Shown one piece after another: positions 27,357 through 35,205 of a stretch of 64,000 nt of DNA (the stretch's first letter is position 1; each line of letters begins with the position of its first letter). The DNA comes from Pseudomonas knackmussii B13 (GTDB lineage Bacteria; Pseudomonadota; Gammaproteobacteria; Pseudomonadales; Pseudomonadaceae), in the NCBI RefSeq assembly GCF_000689415.1, contig NZ_HG322950.1:2487501-2551500 (forward strand), read 5' to 3'. The notes below the pieces were generated by a model. It did not search any database. It was not told the DNA's origin and saw only the letters and a list, made by a program, of their open reading frames with translations. The position numbers and the translations under genes are program-made.

Positions 27357-28754
27357 ATGAGACGAAGAAGATTCATGTTCGCTGCCGGGAGCTTGTTGGG
27401 GGCGGCTATTCCCATTGCTGGTGTCAGTGGCAGTAGCTTCCGCACGGAGCGCGCTGCATTGAATGGCCAAGACCTTTCGAATATCGACGTGCTGGTCGTG
27501 GGGGCCGGGATCTCGGGATTGGGAGCGGCCAGGCGATTGCACGATGCGGGTCTTCGCGTTGTAACGCTGGAAGCCCGCGACCGTTTGGGCGGGCGCCTTC
27601 TGACTCATCGGGAGTGGGAAGGGGCGAAGCTCGATCTGGGCGCGACCTGGATTCACGGGGCCAGCCAGAGCAACCCGATCGCGCAGCTGGCTAAAAAGGT
27701 GGGTGCCAGGCTCGTACCCACGCCGGCCGAGAATGCGGAAGTCTTCGGTAGCGACGGACGGCGATATGGAGCATCGGACCTGCAAGCGATGGAGACTCTC
27801 AGGGAGAGGATCGAAGAGGTCATATCCGAGGCGCAGGAGCGCGATGTCGATCTTTCGTTACAAGATGCCGTGCGGGCGGGCCTGGGCTATTCGAAGTTCA
27901 CGCCAGCTGAAAGGAAACGCGTGGACTTCATACTGAATACGACTTACGAGCATGAGTACGGTGCCAGCGCGGAGGCGCTTTCGGTCCGCTGGTTTGACAG
28001 CGGTGATGCGTATCCTGGTAGCGATTCGCTGTTTCTGGACGGCTACCAGGTGCTGGTCGATCACCTCGCCAAGGGCTTGACCATCAAACTGGGTGAAGTG
28101 GTTAACGCCATCGATAGCCGCGGCGAAGATGTACTCGTGAAGACGGAAGGGCAGGTCTACCGCGCCCGGCACGTAATAGTGACGGTGCCCCTGGGTGTGC
28201 TCAAGAGCGGCGCGATAGCGTTTTCTCCGGAACTTCCTGACCGCAAGTCCAAGGCCGTCGACGGGATAGGCGTCGGTGTGCTGAACAAGTGCTGCCTGAA
28301 GTTCCCTGAAGTGTTCTGGGAGCCAGCGTTCGACTGGATCAACTATGTGCCGGACGAGTATGGCCGCTGGGCCGAGTGGATAAGCCTGGCCGGTTCGACA
28401 GGAGCGCCGGTGCTCATCGGTTTCAATGCGGCCGACTTCGGCCGGGAGATCGAGGGTTGGACGGACGCAGAGATTGTCCAGAGCGCAATGAGGACCCTGC
28501 GCAAGATGTTCCGTGAAGTGCCAGAGCCCACCGGTTGGGTGATTACCCGATGGGGCAGCGATCCCTATTCCCTGGGTTCGTACTCCTGCAATGTCATGGG
28601 CTCGACACCTCCGATGCGTAAAGACCTTGCTTTGCCCATAGACGGAAAGTTGTTCTTTGCCGGAGAGGCCACTGACGAGAACTATTACCAGACCGTCCAC
28701 GGTGCTTACTCTTCCGGTCTTCGTGCCGCCACTGAAGTGCTGTCTTCCCGTTAG
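27357..28754 (+). CDS. flavin-containing amine oxidase with Tat-type signal (polyamine oxidase-like)
   Basis: 465 residues. The N-terminus has a consecutive-arginine motif followed by a hydrophobic stretch (RRRRFMFAAGSLLGAAIPIAG), typical of Tat export of a folded flavoprotein. The FAD dinucleotide fold GAGISGLGAARR is at 49-60, with LEARDRLGGRL next and the C-terminal FAD segment FAGEATDENYYQTVHGAY. This matches monoamine/polyamine oxidases related to spermine oxidase. It would oxidise amines or polyamines in the periplasm, releasing peroxide and an aldehyde. ATG at 27357 has AAGGG spaced 7 bases. It follows two polyamine-type binding proteins, which supports a polyamine substrate; this is inference. 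Confidence 0.86.
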   Translation: MRRRRFMFAAGSLLGAAIPIAGVSGSSFRTERAALNGQDLSNIDVLVVGAGISGLGAARRLHDAGLRVVTLEARDRLGGRLLTHREWEGAKLDLGATWIHGASQSNPIAQLAKKVGARLVPTPAENAEVFGSDGRRYGASDLQAMETLRERIEEVISEAQERDVDLSLQDAVRAGLGYSKFTPAERKRVDFILNTTYEHEYGASAEALSVRWFDSGDAYPGSDSLFLDGYQVLVDHLAKGLTIKLGEVVNAIDSRGEDVLVKTEGQVYRARHVIVTVPLGVLKSGAIAFSPELPDRKSKAVDGIGVGVLNKCCLKFPEVFWEPAFDWINYVPDEYGRWAEWISLAGSTGAPVLIGFNAADFGREIEGWTDAEIVQSAMRTLRKMFREVPEPTGWVITRWGSDPYSLGSYSCNVMGSTPPMRKDLALPIDGKLFFAGEATDENYYQTVHGAYSSGLRAATEVLSSR

Positions 28755-28766
28755 TTTTGCGCAACG

Positions 28767-29117
28767 GCCGAGGGAGATTCAGCCATTACCTCTCGGCTCG
28801 TTCGCCAAACGAACGTCGGCTGGCATTGCTGCGACATCCTCCACCTTGACCCAACCCCCACTTCCCCATACCCTCCCGTCGCCCTTGTGCAAGCGACAAG
28901 GGCCGGGTTTGGCGACCCGCTTTAACCACTGTGCGACCGCACCATGAGCGCTGCGCCGTATTTCTACGGACGTAGTGCTTTGCTATGGCGGGTCGCACAG
29001 GGAGACCTTCGGGTCTGCCGGGTAGTGGTTACCGGCTCGCCAACCCTGTGCGGCTCCGCCACCCTTCCGTTTGGCGACGGAGAGGTGGCTTCATGGACAA
29101 CCACTAAGGTCTGCACA
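28767..29117 (+). ncRNA. strongly structured leader RNA upstream of the BRO-N gene
   Basis: The 363 bases before the BRO-N gene contain a chain of complementary elements. Simple hairpins: 28767-28797, 28799-28815 (CGTTCG/CGAACG), 28882-28902 (CCCTTGT/ACAAGGG), 28904-28919. A branched core lies at 28924-29030: P1 AACCACT (28924-28930) with AGTGGTT (29024-29030); P2 GTGCGACC (28931-28938) with GGTCGCAC (28991-28998); P3 AGCGCTGCG (28947-28955) with CGTAGTGCT (28971-28979, two G-U pairs), continuing as CCGTA/TACGG with a TTTC loop; P4 AGACC-TTCG-GGTCT (29003-29016). A final hairpin is at 29059-29088. AACCACT recurs at 29099-29105, just before the TAAGG ribosome site, so it can compete for AGTGGTT. 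Family unknown to me. Confidence 0.55.
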
Positions 29118-29600
29118 ATGGACGAAGTTTTCATTCCCACCGTTTTCCACCGCTACAACCGCTCCCTCCGCGGCACCCTCATCGACAACCAACCCTGGAT
29201 CGTCGCCCGTGAACTGGGCTACCTGATTCGCGAGCGGGTCGAGCATTACGTCATCAACCGTCTCGACGAAGACCTGCGCCGGCAGGCCTGGCTGACCACC
29301 GCCACGGGCGAGGAGCAGGTCTGGTTGATCAACGACTTCGGCATCTCTTACGTATTGCAGCGCTACCGCGATCCCGAGCATCGCGAGTTGCGGCGCTGGC
29401 TGACCGGGCATGTGCTGCCGACCTTGCGTGACCAGGCCTTGCTGGCGGCGGGCAGCCCTCGGCGGCTGCTGGCCAAGGGGGAGGGGCCGGCGATGGGGTT
29501 GCTGGATTGGCAGGGGGAGTTGTGGGTGGCCTTGGCGCAGTTGCCTCGGTTGATGCACGAGGAGCGTTTGGCGCCGCGTGCCTGGTGGCGGCGGGGGTGA
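29118..29600 (+). CDS. BRO-N domain protein (phage antirepressor-like)
   Basis: 160 residues. Residues about 3-110 form a BRO-N/antirepressor domain (IPTVFHRYNRSLRG, NQPWIVARELGYLI, LINDFGISYVLQRYRDPEH, RRWLTGHVLPTLRDQ), followed by a variable tail with LDWQGELWVALAQLPRLM. Such genes are frequent in Pseudomonas chromosomes outside prophages, with unknown roles; viral relatives bind DNA. The ATG at 29118 lies 8 bases after TAAGG. The frame is open upstream to an ATG at 28944, but that extension is made of the structured leader and is rejected. The 3' part has a decayed second copy at 33383. Confidence 0.82.
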   Translation: MDEVFIPTVFHRYNRSLRGTLIDNQPWIVARELGYLIRERVEHYVINRLDEDLRRQAWLTTATGEEQVWLINDFGISYVLQRYRDPEHRELRRWLTGHVLPTLRDQALLAAGSPRRLLAKGEGPAMGLLDWQGELWVALAQLPRLMHEERLAPRAWWRRG

Positions 29601-29660
29601 GGTGAATCGGCTTGCAGCGGGCGGATGCTGTGCCCGCCCCGGCGTGCTGCGTCGACTGGC

Positions 29661-30593
29661 CTATGAAGCCCTGCGCTTGCGCACGGGTTTGCGAGCCTTG
29701 GGCGGGTCTGCAGGTATGTGCAGGTAGGACAGCACGCTTTCGGTCAGTTCTTCGGCGAGTTTCACCGCTTCCTTGTTGCGGGTCATCACGCCGGCGACGA
29801 GGCTTTCGATCAGTGCCAGTACCACGGTGTTGGAACTGATCAGCACCGGATGCTCGGCGGGCGCGAACAGGACATGTTCGGCCAATTGCACCAGGGGCGA
29901 TGCCGGGGAGTCGGTGATGGCCAGCACGCCGGCGCCGCGCTCGTTGGCGAAGCGGGCGAGGTGGATGGTGTCTTGCGAATAGCGGGGCAGGGAGATCGCC
30001 AGCAGTACGTCCTGGTCGGTGATCGCGGCCAGCCGGTAGGCGGCGTTTTCGTTGCCGCCCTCCATGCAGATGGCCACGGCGTCGGCGCAATAGGGCATCA
30101 GGTTGGCCGCCGCCAGCCCGGCCATGTAGGCGCTGTTGCCGAAGCCCAGGATGTAGATGCGCCGGGCCTTCACCAGGCGATCGACGAATGCCTCGAATCC
30201 GGCCGGGCTGTTGCTGCTCGCGGCGGCGCTCAGGTTTGCGCTGGCGGCCTGGATCTGCTCGTGCAGCCCAAAGGCGCCGTCGGGGCGCTGGGCCAGTTCG
30301 TTGCGCAGTTTGTCGACCGGTGAGATCAGGTCTTGCAGCGTGCTCACCAGGGCGCTCTTCAGGGCGCTGAATCCGCTGAGCTCAAGGGCTCGCGCAAGTC
30401 GATTCACGGCAGCCGGCGAAGTCTCGGTTTCCTTCGCCAGCTCCTCGATCGTCAGGGTCGCGGCGCGCAGGGGATGGCGCAGGATGAAGTCCGCGACCTT
30501 GCGCAGCGAGGGTTGAAGCTCCGGCGAGGCGGTGGCCAGCATGCGCATCACGGGCGACGTGTAGACGGTCAGATCGGGCGAGGCTGGAGTCAT
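29661..30593 (-). CDS. MurR/RpiR family transcriptional regulator
   Basis: 310 residues. The N-terminal RpiR helix-turn-helix (about 20-95; TIEELAKETETSPAAVNRLARALELSGF) is followed by a SIS sugar-isomerase domain (about 130-265; ARRIYILGFGNSAYMAG, ISLPRYSQDTIHLARFA, AITDSPASPL). The tail is basic (KARKPVRKRRAS). SIS domains bind phosphosugars, but some RpiR members serve amino acid or dipeptide operons. It lies directly downstream of the AotO-like and AotJ-like genes on the same strand (65-base gap) and probably controls them. Confidence 0.88.
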   Translation of the reverse strand: MTPASPDLTVYTSPVMRMLATASPELQPSLRKVADFILRHPLRAATLTIEELAKETETSPAAVNRLARALELSGFSALKSALVSTLQDLISPVDKLRNELAQRPDGAFGLHEQIQAASANLSAAASSNSPAGFEAFVDRLVKARRIYILGFGNSAYMAGLAAANLMPYCADAVAICMEGGNENAAYRLAAITDQDVLLAISLPRYSQDTIHLARFANERGAGVLAITDSPASPLVQLAEHVLFAPAEHPVLISSNTVVLALIESLVAGVMTRNKEAVKLAEELTESVLSYLHIPADPPKARKPVRKRRAS

Positions 30594-30658
30594 GGCGCGG
30601 GAGCTTCTTCCTGGACGGGTTCGGCAGTGTATCCGATGCGTTTGCCGCTGCGGCATCG

Positions 30659-31771
30659 CTAATCGCTGAGCAGGCGCCCCTCGCGCAAGGGGACGGAGCC
30701 GGCGACCTTGGCGAGCCACAGACCGGGTTGCGCGAAGCGGATGCGTTCCCGGGCATAGAGCAGGCCGTCGGTGGTGGCATGTACGACGCTGCATTGGTCG
30801 GTGATCGGATCGATGACTTCGAACAGCGGGTCGCCGATGCTCACGCGGGCTCCCAGCGGCTGCAGGTAGCTGACCACGCCGGGGTGCGGCGCGTAGGCGT
30901 ACTGGGCGCCGGCAAAGGGTGTGGCCGTGCAGTGCTGGTCCGGGGCAGCGGGCCATTCGCCTGCGATGAATCCCTGGTCGAAAAGAAAGCCCAGTATCGC
31001 GTCCGCATGGCGCTGCGCCTGCGCCGGCTCGGTGTCGGCCATTCCGCCCAGCTCGAGGGTGGTCGCCAGGCAGGCGGCGGGAATCGGCGAGTCGGGGAAG
31101 GCTCGCGCCAGTTTCAGCCAGGGCGAAGCACAGGATTCGTCGAACGACTGGCCGCCGGAGTCTTCGGCCAGCAGTGCGGCCCGGGCATGCAGGCGCGCGG
31201 CAAGGCTCGACAGGCGCTCCCACGATTGCGGCAGGGCATAGAGCAAGGTCACCGACTCGAAATCGCAGTGCAGGTCGAGTACCACGTCGGCGTCGCAGGC
31301 ATGGCCCAGCAGCAGCCGATGCAGCCCTTCCAGCGCGGTGCGCGGCGCGGGGAGCTGCGCCAGCGCTTCGCGCATGTGCGCGCGGATCGTCGCGACGTTG
31401 CCGGTCGCGTCGTTATCGAGGACACCTTCGAGCCGGCTGCGGACTGCCTCGGCCAGGTCCGGGAAGTCGCGGTTGAAGTTCTGCCCGCTGGCGAAGTCGA
31501 AACGTCCCTGGTGGGTGGCCTGGAATACCTGGGCAAGGCCGATGGGGTTCGCCACCGGTACCAGTTCCACGACGCCGAGCAGGCGACCGGATGCCTCCAG
31601 TTCGAGCAGGCGTCGCCGCAGCTCCACGGCGACGCGCATGCCGGGCAGTTCATCGGCATGCAGCGCCGATTGGATGTATGCCTTGCGGGGGCCGTTGCCG
31701 AAGCGCAGGACCGTCAGGCGGCGCTCCACGCCCGGGCTGTTCCAGGGTAAGGGGTGATCGATCTGCTGCAT
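30659..31771 (-). CDS. succinylglutamate desuccinylase/aspartoacylase (M14) family protein, AotO-like
   Basis: 370 residues. Zinc-carboxypeptidase-like fold: metal ligands appear in QSALHADELPGM (HxxE) and VVLDLHCDFESV (His), with NFNRDFPDL nearby and a catalytic glutamate candidate in TLELGG. A C-terminal lipoyl-like barrel (GVVSYLQPLGARVSIGDPLFEVIDP) is typical of this branch. In P. aeruginosa the arginine/ornithine transport operon aotJQMOP contains a protein of this family and length (AotO); the resemblance is from memory. Here it follows an AotJ-like binding protein, but permease and ATPase genes are absent. It may deacylate an N-acylated amino acid. Confidence 0.83.
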   Translation of the reverse strand: MQQIDHPLPWNSPGVERRLTVLRFGNGPRKAYIQSALHADELPGMRVAVELRRRLLELEASGRLLGVVELVPVANPIGLAQVFQATHQGRFDFASGQNFNRDFPDLAEAVRSRLEGVLDNDATGNVATIRAHMREALAQLPAPRTALEGLHRLLLGHACDADVVLDLHCDFESVTLLYALPQSWERLSSLAARLHARAALLAEDSGGQSFDESCASPWLKLARAFPDSPIPAACLATTLELGGMADTEPAQAQRHADAILGFLFDQGFIAGEWPAAPDQHCTATPFAGAQYAYAPHPGVVSYLQPLGARVSIGDPLFEVIDPITDQCSVVHATTDGLLYARERIRFAQPGLWLAKVAGSVPLREGRLLSD

Positions 31772-31838
31772 GGGTGGCCTTTGTTCCGCGTCAGAAGGTG
31801 ACCGGCCCGAGGGCCGGCTTCCCGGTGTCAGGCCGCTC

Positions 31839-32612
31839 TTACTGGCCGTAGATGTCGTAGGAGAAGTACTTGCCTTGCACCTGCTGGTACTTGCCGTTGG
31901 CACGCACGGCTGCGATGGCCTGGTTGAAGCGCTCGGCGGTCGCGGTGTCGCCCTTGCGCACGGCGATTCCCGCGCCATTGCCGAAGTACTTGGGATCGTT
32001 GAAGTCGGGGCCGACCAGTGCGAAGCCCTTGCCGGGGTCGGTCTTGAGGAAGCCTTCGCTGATGTTGACGATGTCGGCCAGGGTGGCATCGATGCGTCCG
32101 GAGGTGAGGTCCAGGAAGGCCTCGTTCTGCGAGCCGTAGCGCACCACTTCGATACCGGCCGGGGCGAAGTTGTCGGTGGCGTAGCGGTCGTAGGTCGATG
32201 CGCGCTGCACGCCGACCCGCTTGCCCTTGAGGTCCGCCAGCGGGTCCTTCACCACGCTGCCCGCCTTCATCACCAGCTTGCCGGGGGTGTGGTAGTACTT
32301 CCGGGTGAAGTCCACGGACTTCAGGCGGTCCGCGGTGATCGACATGGACGACAGCACCGCGTCCACCTTCCTGACCTTCAACGAGGGGATCAGGCCGTCG
32401 AAGTCCTGCTCGACCCACTCGCATTTCACTTTCATCTCCGCGCAGAGCGCGTTGCCGATGTCGTAGTCGAAGCCGCTGATCTTTCCATCCGGCGTCTTGA
32501 ACGCGAAGGGTGGATAGGCCGCCTCGATGCCGATGCGCAGGGTCTCCTGCGCCTGGGCCAGCGTGGCGCAGGTGCCCAGTACCAGGGCGCCGAGCAGAGC
32601 GATCTTGTTCAT
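31839..32612 (-). CDS. basic-amino-acid-type ABC transporter substrate-binding protein (AotJ/ArtJ-like)
   Basis: 257 residues. Signal peptide of about 22 residues (ALVLGTCATLAQA-QETL), then LRIGIEAAYPPFAF and GFDYDIGNALCAEM, the opening of lysine/arginine/ornithine-binding proteins. MSITADRLKSVDFT, VGVQRASTYDRY and DIVNISEGFL follow in order. It should bind a cationic or related amino acid in the periplasm. Start at 32612 is placed before the signal peptide; upstream in-frame codons are in the leader. First gene of a likely three-gene unit with the M14 protein and RpiR regulator. It lacks its own permease and ATPase. Confidence 0.88.
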   Translation of the reverse strand: MNKIALLGALVLGTCATLAQAQETLRIGIEAAYPPFAFKTPDGKISGFDYDIGNALCAEMKVKCEWVEQDFDGLIPSLKVRKVDAVLSSMSITADRLKSVDFTRKYYHTPGKLVMKAGSVVKDPLADLKGKRVGVQRASTYDRYATDNFAPAGIEVVRYGSQNEAFLDLTSGRIDATLADIVNISEGFLKTDPGKGFALVGPDFNDPKYFGNGAGIAVRKGDTATAERFNQAIAAVRANGKYQQVQGKYFSYDIYGQ

Positions 32613-32762
32613 CTTGTTACTCCTGTCGTGGCTGTCGTGCCCGTCGTGACGAGCTGGGAAAAGAAGTGGCGAGGGACTGCAGAGCTGACGGTCTTTCCGT
32701 TGGCGCACCGCTGGGCGCGCCGAATCCGAACCGGCAGGTCGAGGCTTTCCGTTCGTGACGGA

Positions 32763-32791
32763 AGGCTAGGCGGTAAAAAAATATGTGTCAA
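32763..32791 (-). promoter_or_regulatory. sigma-70-type promoter of the binding-protein operon
   Basis: On the minus strand TTGACA (32786-32791), a 17-base spacer rich in T, then TAGCCT (32763-32768). It lies about 150 bases upstream of the start at 32612. The 32613-32994 gap holds this promoter within an AT-rich patch and nothing else I can identify. Confidence 0.6.
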
Positions 32792-32994
32792 CTATGTGTT
32801 TGTCTGAAAAAAATCATGTCATTTTAGGGGTGAGGCCCCGTGCGTGGATCGGTGCGCGGATCTGGAAGGGGAGATGAACGCCCGCTTCGTGTGATTCGGT
32901 AGGGACATCGGCGCCGCGATTTCAGCCGGGTGGTTGCGGTTCGAGCGGCCGACGCGGGTTTTGAGGGCCGGACATCTGGCATGCGAGAAGAGAA

Positions 32995-33357
32995 ATGCAA
33001 CTGAACGGATTGGAGCGGTTTGCCCTGGGCAAACTCATCGCGCACCGCCCGTCGATCGACGAGGCGCTGCTGAGCGCGGCGACGCGGGTACTGGAGCGGG
33101 TCCGGACGCCCGTGGGCTTCTATGCGCTGATCGAGTTGCCGCCTGGCCTTTGCGATCTGGACCACCTGCCGGAGTGCGAATGGAAGTTCCGGGTCGGGTT
33201 GCAGAAGCGCGGCGGATTTTTCGTCTGCTGGCCGGTTGGCGACTCGCGCTTGTGCCTGGAGGCGGTCTGCGACGGGGGCCTGGATGCGCCAAGCCTGGCG
33301 ACCGAACTCTTATCGGAGGGCGCTGGCCCTGAGGGGCTGCGGGAGGCGACGCCATGA
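32995..33357 (+). CDS. hypothetical protein (120 aa)
   Basis: Not recognised. ATG at 32995 follows AGAAGAGAA. The protein is soluble-looking, with a helical N-terminus (LERFALGKLIAHRPSIDEALLSAATRVLERV) and a compact central part with WKFRVGLQKRGGFFVCWP. No signal peptide or catalytic motif is seen. Its stop overlaps an ATG (ATGA) that opens a 19-codon frame ending at 33413, the apparent truncated start of a second gene that runs into the BRO remnant. The deletion that made the remnant may therefore have removed its operon partner. Confidence 0.55.
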   Translation: MQLNGLERFALGKLIAHRPSIDEALLSAATRVLERVRTPVGFYALIELPPGLCDLDHLPECEWKFRVGLQKRGGFFVCWPVGDSRLCLEAVCDGGLDAPSLATELLSEGAGPEGLREATP

Positions 33358-33382
33358 CTGACGTGCGCACCGAGGCCTGCAC

Positions 33383-33469
33383 GATCCCGAGCATCGGGCG
33401 CTGCCTCGGCTGATGAACGAGGAGCGTATGGCTCCGCGTGCCTGGTGGCGGCGGGGTGAGGGCGGATAA
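33383..33469 (+). pseudogene. decayed BRO-N gene remnant
   Basis: In one frame this reads DPEHRALPRLMNEERMAPRA followed by WWRRG and a stop. It corresponds to DPEH of the BRO-N protein at 29118 fused to that protein's final LPRLMHEERLAPRAWWRRG, with the intervening roughly 65 codons missing. The DNA match of the last about 65 bases is roughly 85-90 percent. An internal deletion of a second BRO copy explains it. No start codon or leader remains. Confidence 0.7.
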
Positions 33470-33492
33470 TCCGCCCTCCATTTTTCTGGATA

Positions 33493-33828
33493 TCAGCTGC
33501 AGGACATGGCGCAGGCGATGAAGGTCGTGGTCAGTGTGGTGAGGATCAGGCCGAGCAGGAACAGCAGGTCGGCGGCGCGCTCCAGGCGCGGGTTGCGCTG
33601 CAGCTTGCGGGTGCGCAGGCCGAAGTAGGCGGTGAGGCTGGTGGCCAGGTAGATGACGGTGTTCAGCGCGAGCATGTCCTGGCCGATCAGGTCGATGCGG
33701 TGCTGGCCGACGATGATCCGCAGCACGCTGACGACTGTCAGGCACACGCCGACCATGGCGCCGGACGCGGCGAAGATGTGCACGCAGATGTCGTCGTCCA
33801 GGTGGGCGGTGTGGGTCTTGTTGCTCAT
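33493..33828 (-). CDS. small membrane protein of unknown function (111 aa)
   Basis: Not recognised. Three hydrophobic segments are visible: about 18-41 (FAASGAMVGVCLTVVSVLRI), 52-68 (ALNTVIYLATSLTAYFG) and 86-106 (LLFLLGLILTTLTTTFIACA). The N-terminus is hydrophilic and histidine/aspartate-rich (THTAHLDDDICVH), followed by a loop rich in arginine between TM2 and TM3. It is transcribed divergently from a TetR-family regulator 119 bases away, so control by that regulator is likely. It could be a small integral protein of the YiaA/DUF-type class; no assignment is made. Confidence 0.6.
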   Translation of the reverse strand: MSNKTHTAHLDDDICVHIFAASGAMVGVCLTVVSVLRIIVGQHRIDLIGQDMLALNTVIYLATSLTAYFGLRTRKLQRNPRLERAADLLFLLGLILTTLTTTFIACAMSCS

Positions 33829-33947
33829 GTCGGGGTTCTCCGCTGCGCCGGCGTTGCGGCTGGTCCGCTTGGCTTGCCGGTCTCGATGTGGCTGCCATGA
33901 TAGGGAGGACCCGCGCGTTCCTGTACTCGCTTTCCCGGAAGCCCCCG

Positions 33948-34586
33948 ATGGCCAGAAAACCTTCGGAAAATCAGCCAGATAGTCGACGCCGCCCGCGTCA
34001 GGCGCGGGCGCTGGAGAAGATCGAGCTCATATTGGAGGCGTCGCGGCGCATCCTCGACCGCCACGGCCTGGAGGGTTTCACCACCAATCACGTGGCGGAG
34101 CTGGCCGGCGTCAGCGTCGGCACCCTGTACCAGTACTTCCCCAACAAGGACCGCATCCTCGACGAGCTGGCGCGGCACGAGCTGGCGCAGTTGACCGCCG
34201 GCATCATGCAAGCGCTGAGCGACCGCCCGGCGGAGGCGCCCGGCGAGCGGATTCGCGCGGTGATCCATGCCGTGGTCAGCGCCTATGGCGGGCGCAGCGG
34301 CGCACACCGGGCGCTGATGCAATACCTGCTCACCCGTGGTGGCGGCAATCCGCTGCCCGGCTTGCGCGGCAGCATCATGGCGCACCTGGTCGCCCGCGGC
34401 GTGACCGGCCCCGATCGGCAACTGCGCAACCTCGGCGAAGCCCAGGCCTTCGTCCTCGCCCATGCGGTCAGCGGCGTGCTGCGAGCCCTGCTGGAAGAGC
34501 CCGACGCCATGGCGCCGGCGCGGCGCGAAGGTATCGAGGAAGCGCTGGTGCAGTTGGTGCTGGGGTATTACTGGGGCGAGCGTTGA
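33948..34586 (+). CDS. TetR/AcrR family transcriptional regulator
   Basis: 212 residues. A basic N-terminus (RRRPRQARA) leads into the TetR helix-turn-helix (about 25-70: GLEGFTTNHVAELAGVSVGTLYQYFPNKDRIL), then a helical ligand domain (about 80-205). The ATG at 33948 is preferred; a longer in-frame version from 33888 would add residues not typical of the family. It likely represses the divergent small membrane protein gene and its own promoter in the 33829-33947 gap. Ligand unknown. Confidence 0.86.
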   Translation: MARKPSENQPDSRRRPRQARALEKIELILEASRRILDRHGLEGFTTNHVAELAGVSVGTLYQYFPNKDRILDELARHELAQLTAGIMQALSDRPAEAPGERIRAVIHAVVSAYGGRSGAHRALMQYLLTRGGGNPLPGLRGSIMAHLVARGVTGPDRQLRNLGEAQAFVLAHAVSGVLRALLEEPDAMAPARREGIEEALVQLVLGYYWGER

Positions 34587-34715
34587 ACCCGAGCTGCGTT
34601 TCTGCGGAGCGTGCCGATAGCGGCCCATCCAAACCGACCGCTGCCGGCGGAAAACGAGGGCGTGAGCTATACCCGCTAATCCAGCTTCGCAACGCCTCGG
34701 CACAGGAGGTTGGCT

Positions 34716-35168
34716 ATGAAATCCACGAAGACACTTGCAGTGCTGGCGATCAGCGCAAGCCTGCTCGGCTGCGCCTCTTCATCGATCCAGACCGTGAACG
34801 TTCCACTGGAGGCCACGCGCCAGAACGCCGGACAGATCGGCAGGGTGACGTTGGCAGACTGGAACGGGCAGACCGGCCTCAGTTTCTTCATCACCGGCGC
34901 ACCCAGCGGCGTCACGCTGCCGCTGCGGCTGAACTCCTTCATCTACAAAGGCAGCTGCGAGAAGCGCGGGCCGGTTGCCTACGCGATGAATGATCTGGTC
35001 AACACCAAGCGCGAACCCGTACGCGGCTGGACGCTTTCAAGGGTGGCGCCCGTCCCTCTGTCCACCTTGCTTGCCGGTGAGTACTCCATCGTGCTGCAGA
35101 CTGCCGCGACCGATGGCAGCTTCGATATTTTCTGCGGCGATATTCGGCAGGAAGGCGCGGCGAAATAG
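34716..35168 (+). CDS. putative lipoprotein of unknown function
   Basis: 150 residues with a lipoprotein signal: KTLAVLAISASLLGC, the lipobox LLGC putting the acylated cysteine at about residue 19. Followed by a beta-rich mature domain with two further cysteines (GSCEKRG and IFCGDI) that could form a disulfide. AGGAGGT is spaced 5 bases before the ATG at 34716, an excellent ribosome site. Serine after the cysteine suggests outer-membrane sorting. Function not recognised. It is a single gene between TetR and the spu region. Confidence 0.75.
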   Translation: MKSTKTLAVLAISASLLGCASSSIQTVNVPLEATRQNAGQIGRVTLADWNGQTGLSFFITGAPSGVTLPLRLNSFIYKGSCEKRGPVAYAMNDLVNTKREPVRGWTLSRVAPVPLSTLLAGEYSIVLQTAATDGSFDIFCGDIRQEGAAK

Positions 35169-35205
35169 CCAAAGGGGCAGGGCGCGTCGGCTGGGTTTCC
35201 GGCCG

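Noticed and set aside
28944..29117. In-frame N-terminal extension of the BRO-N protein (start at 28944)
   Set aside because: The extension lies across the base-paired leader, lacks a ribosome site, and ATG 29118 with TAAGG starts exactly at the BRO-N domain.
32995..33413. Treating the 19-codon frame at 33354-33413 as a gene
   Set aside because: It is truncated by the junction with the BRO remnant and contains no domain.
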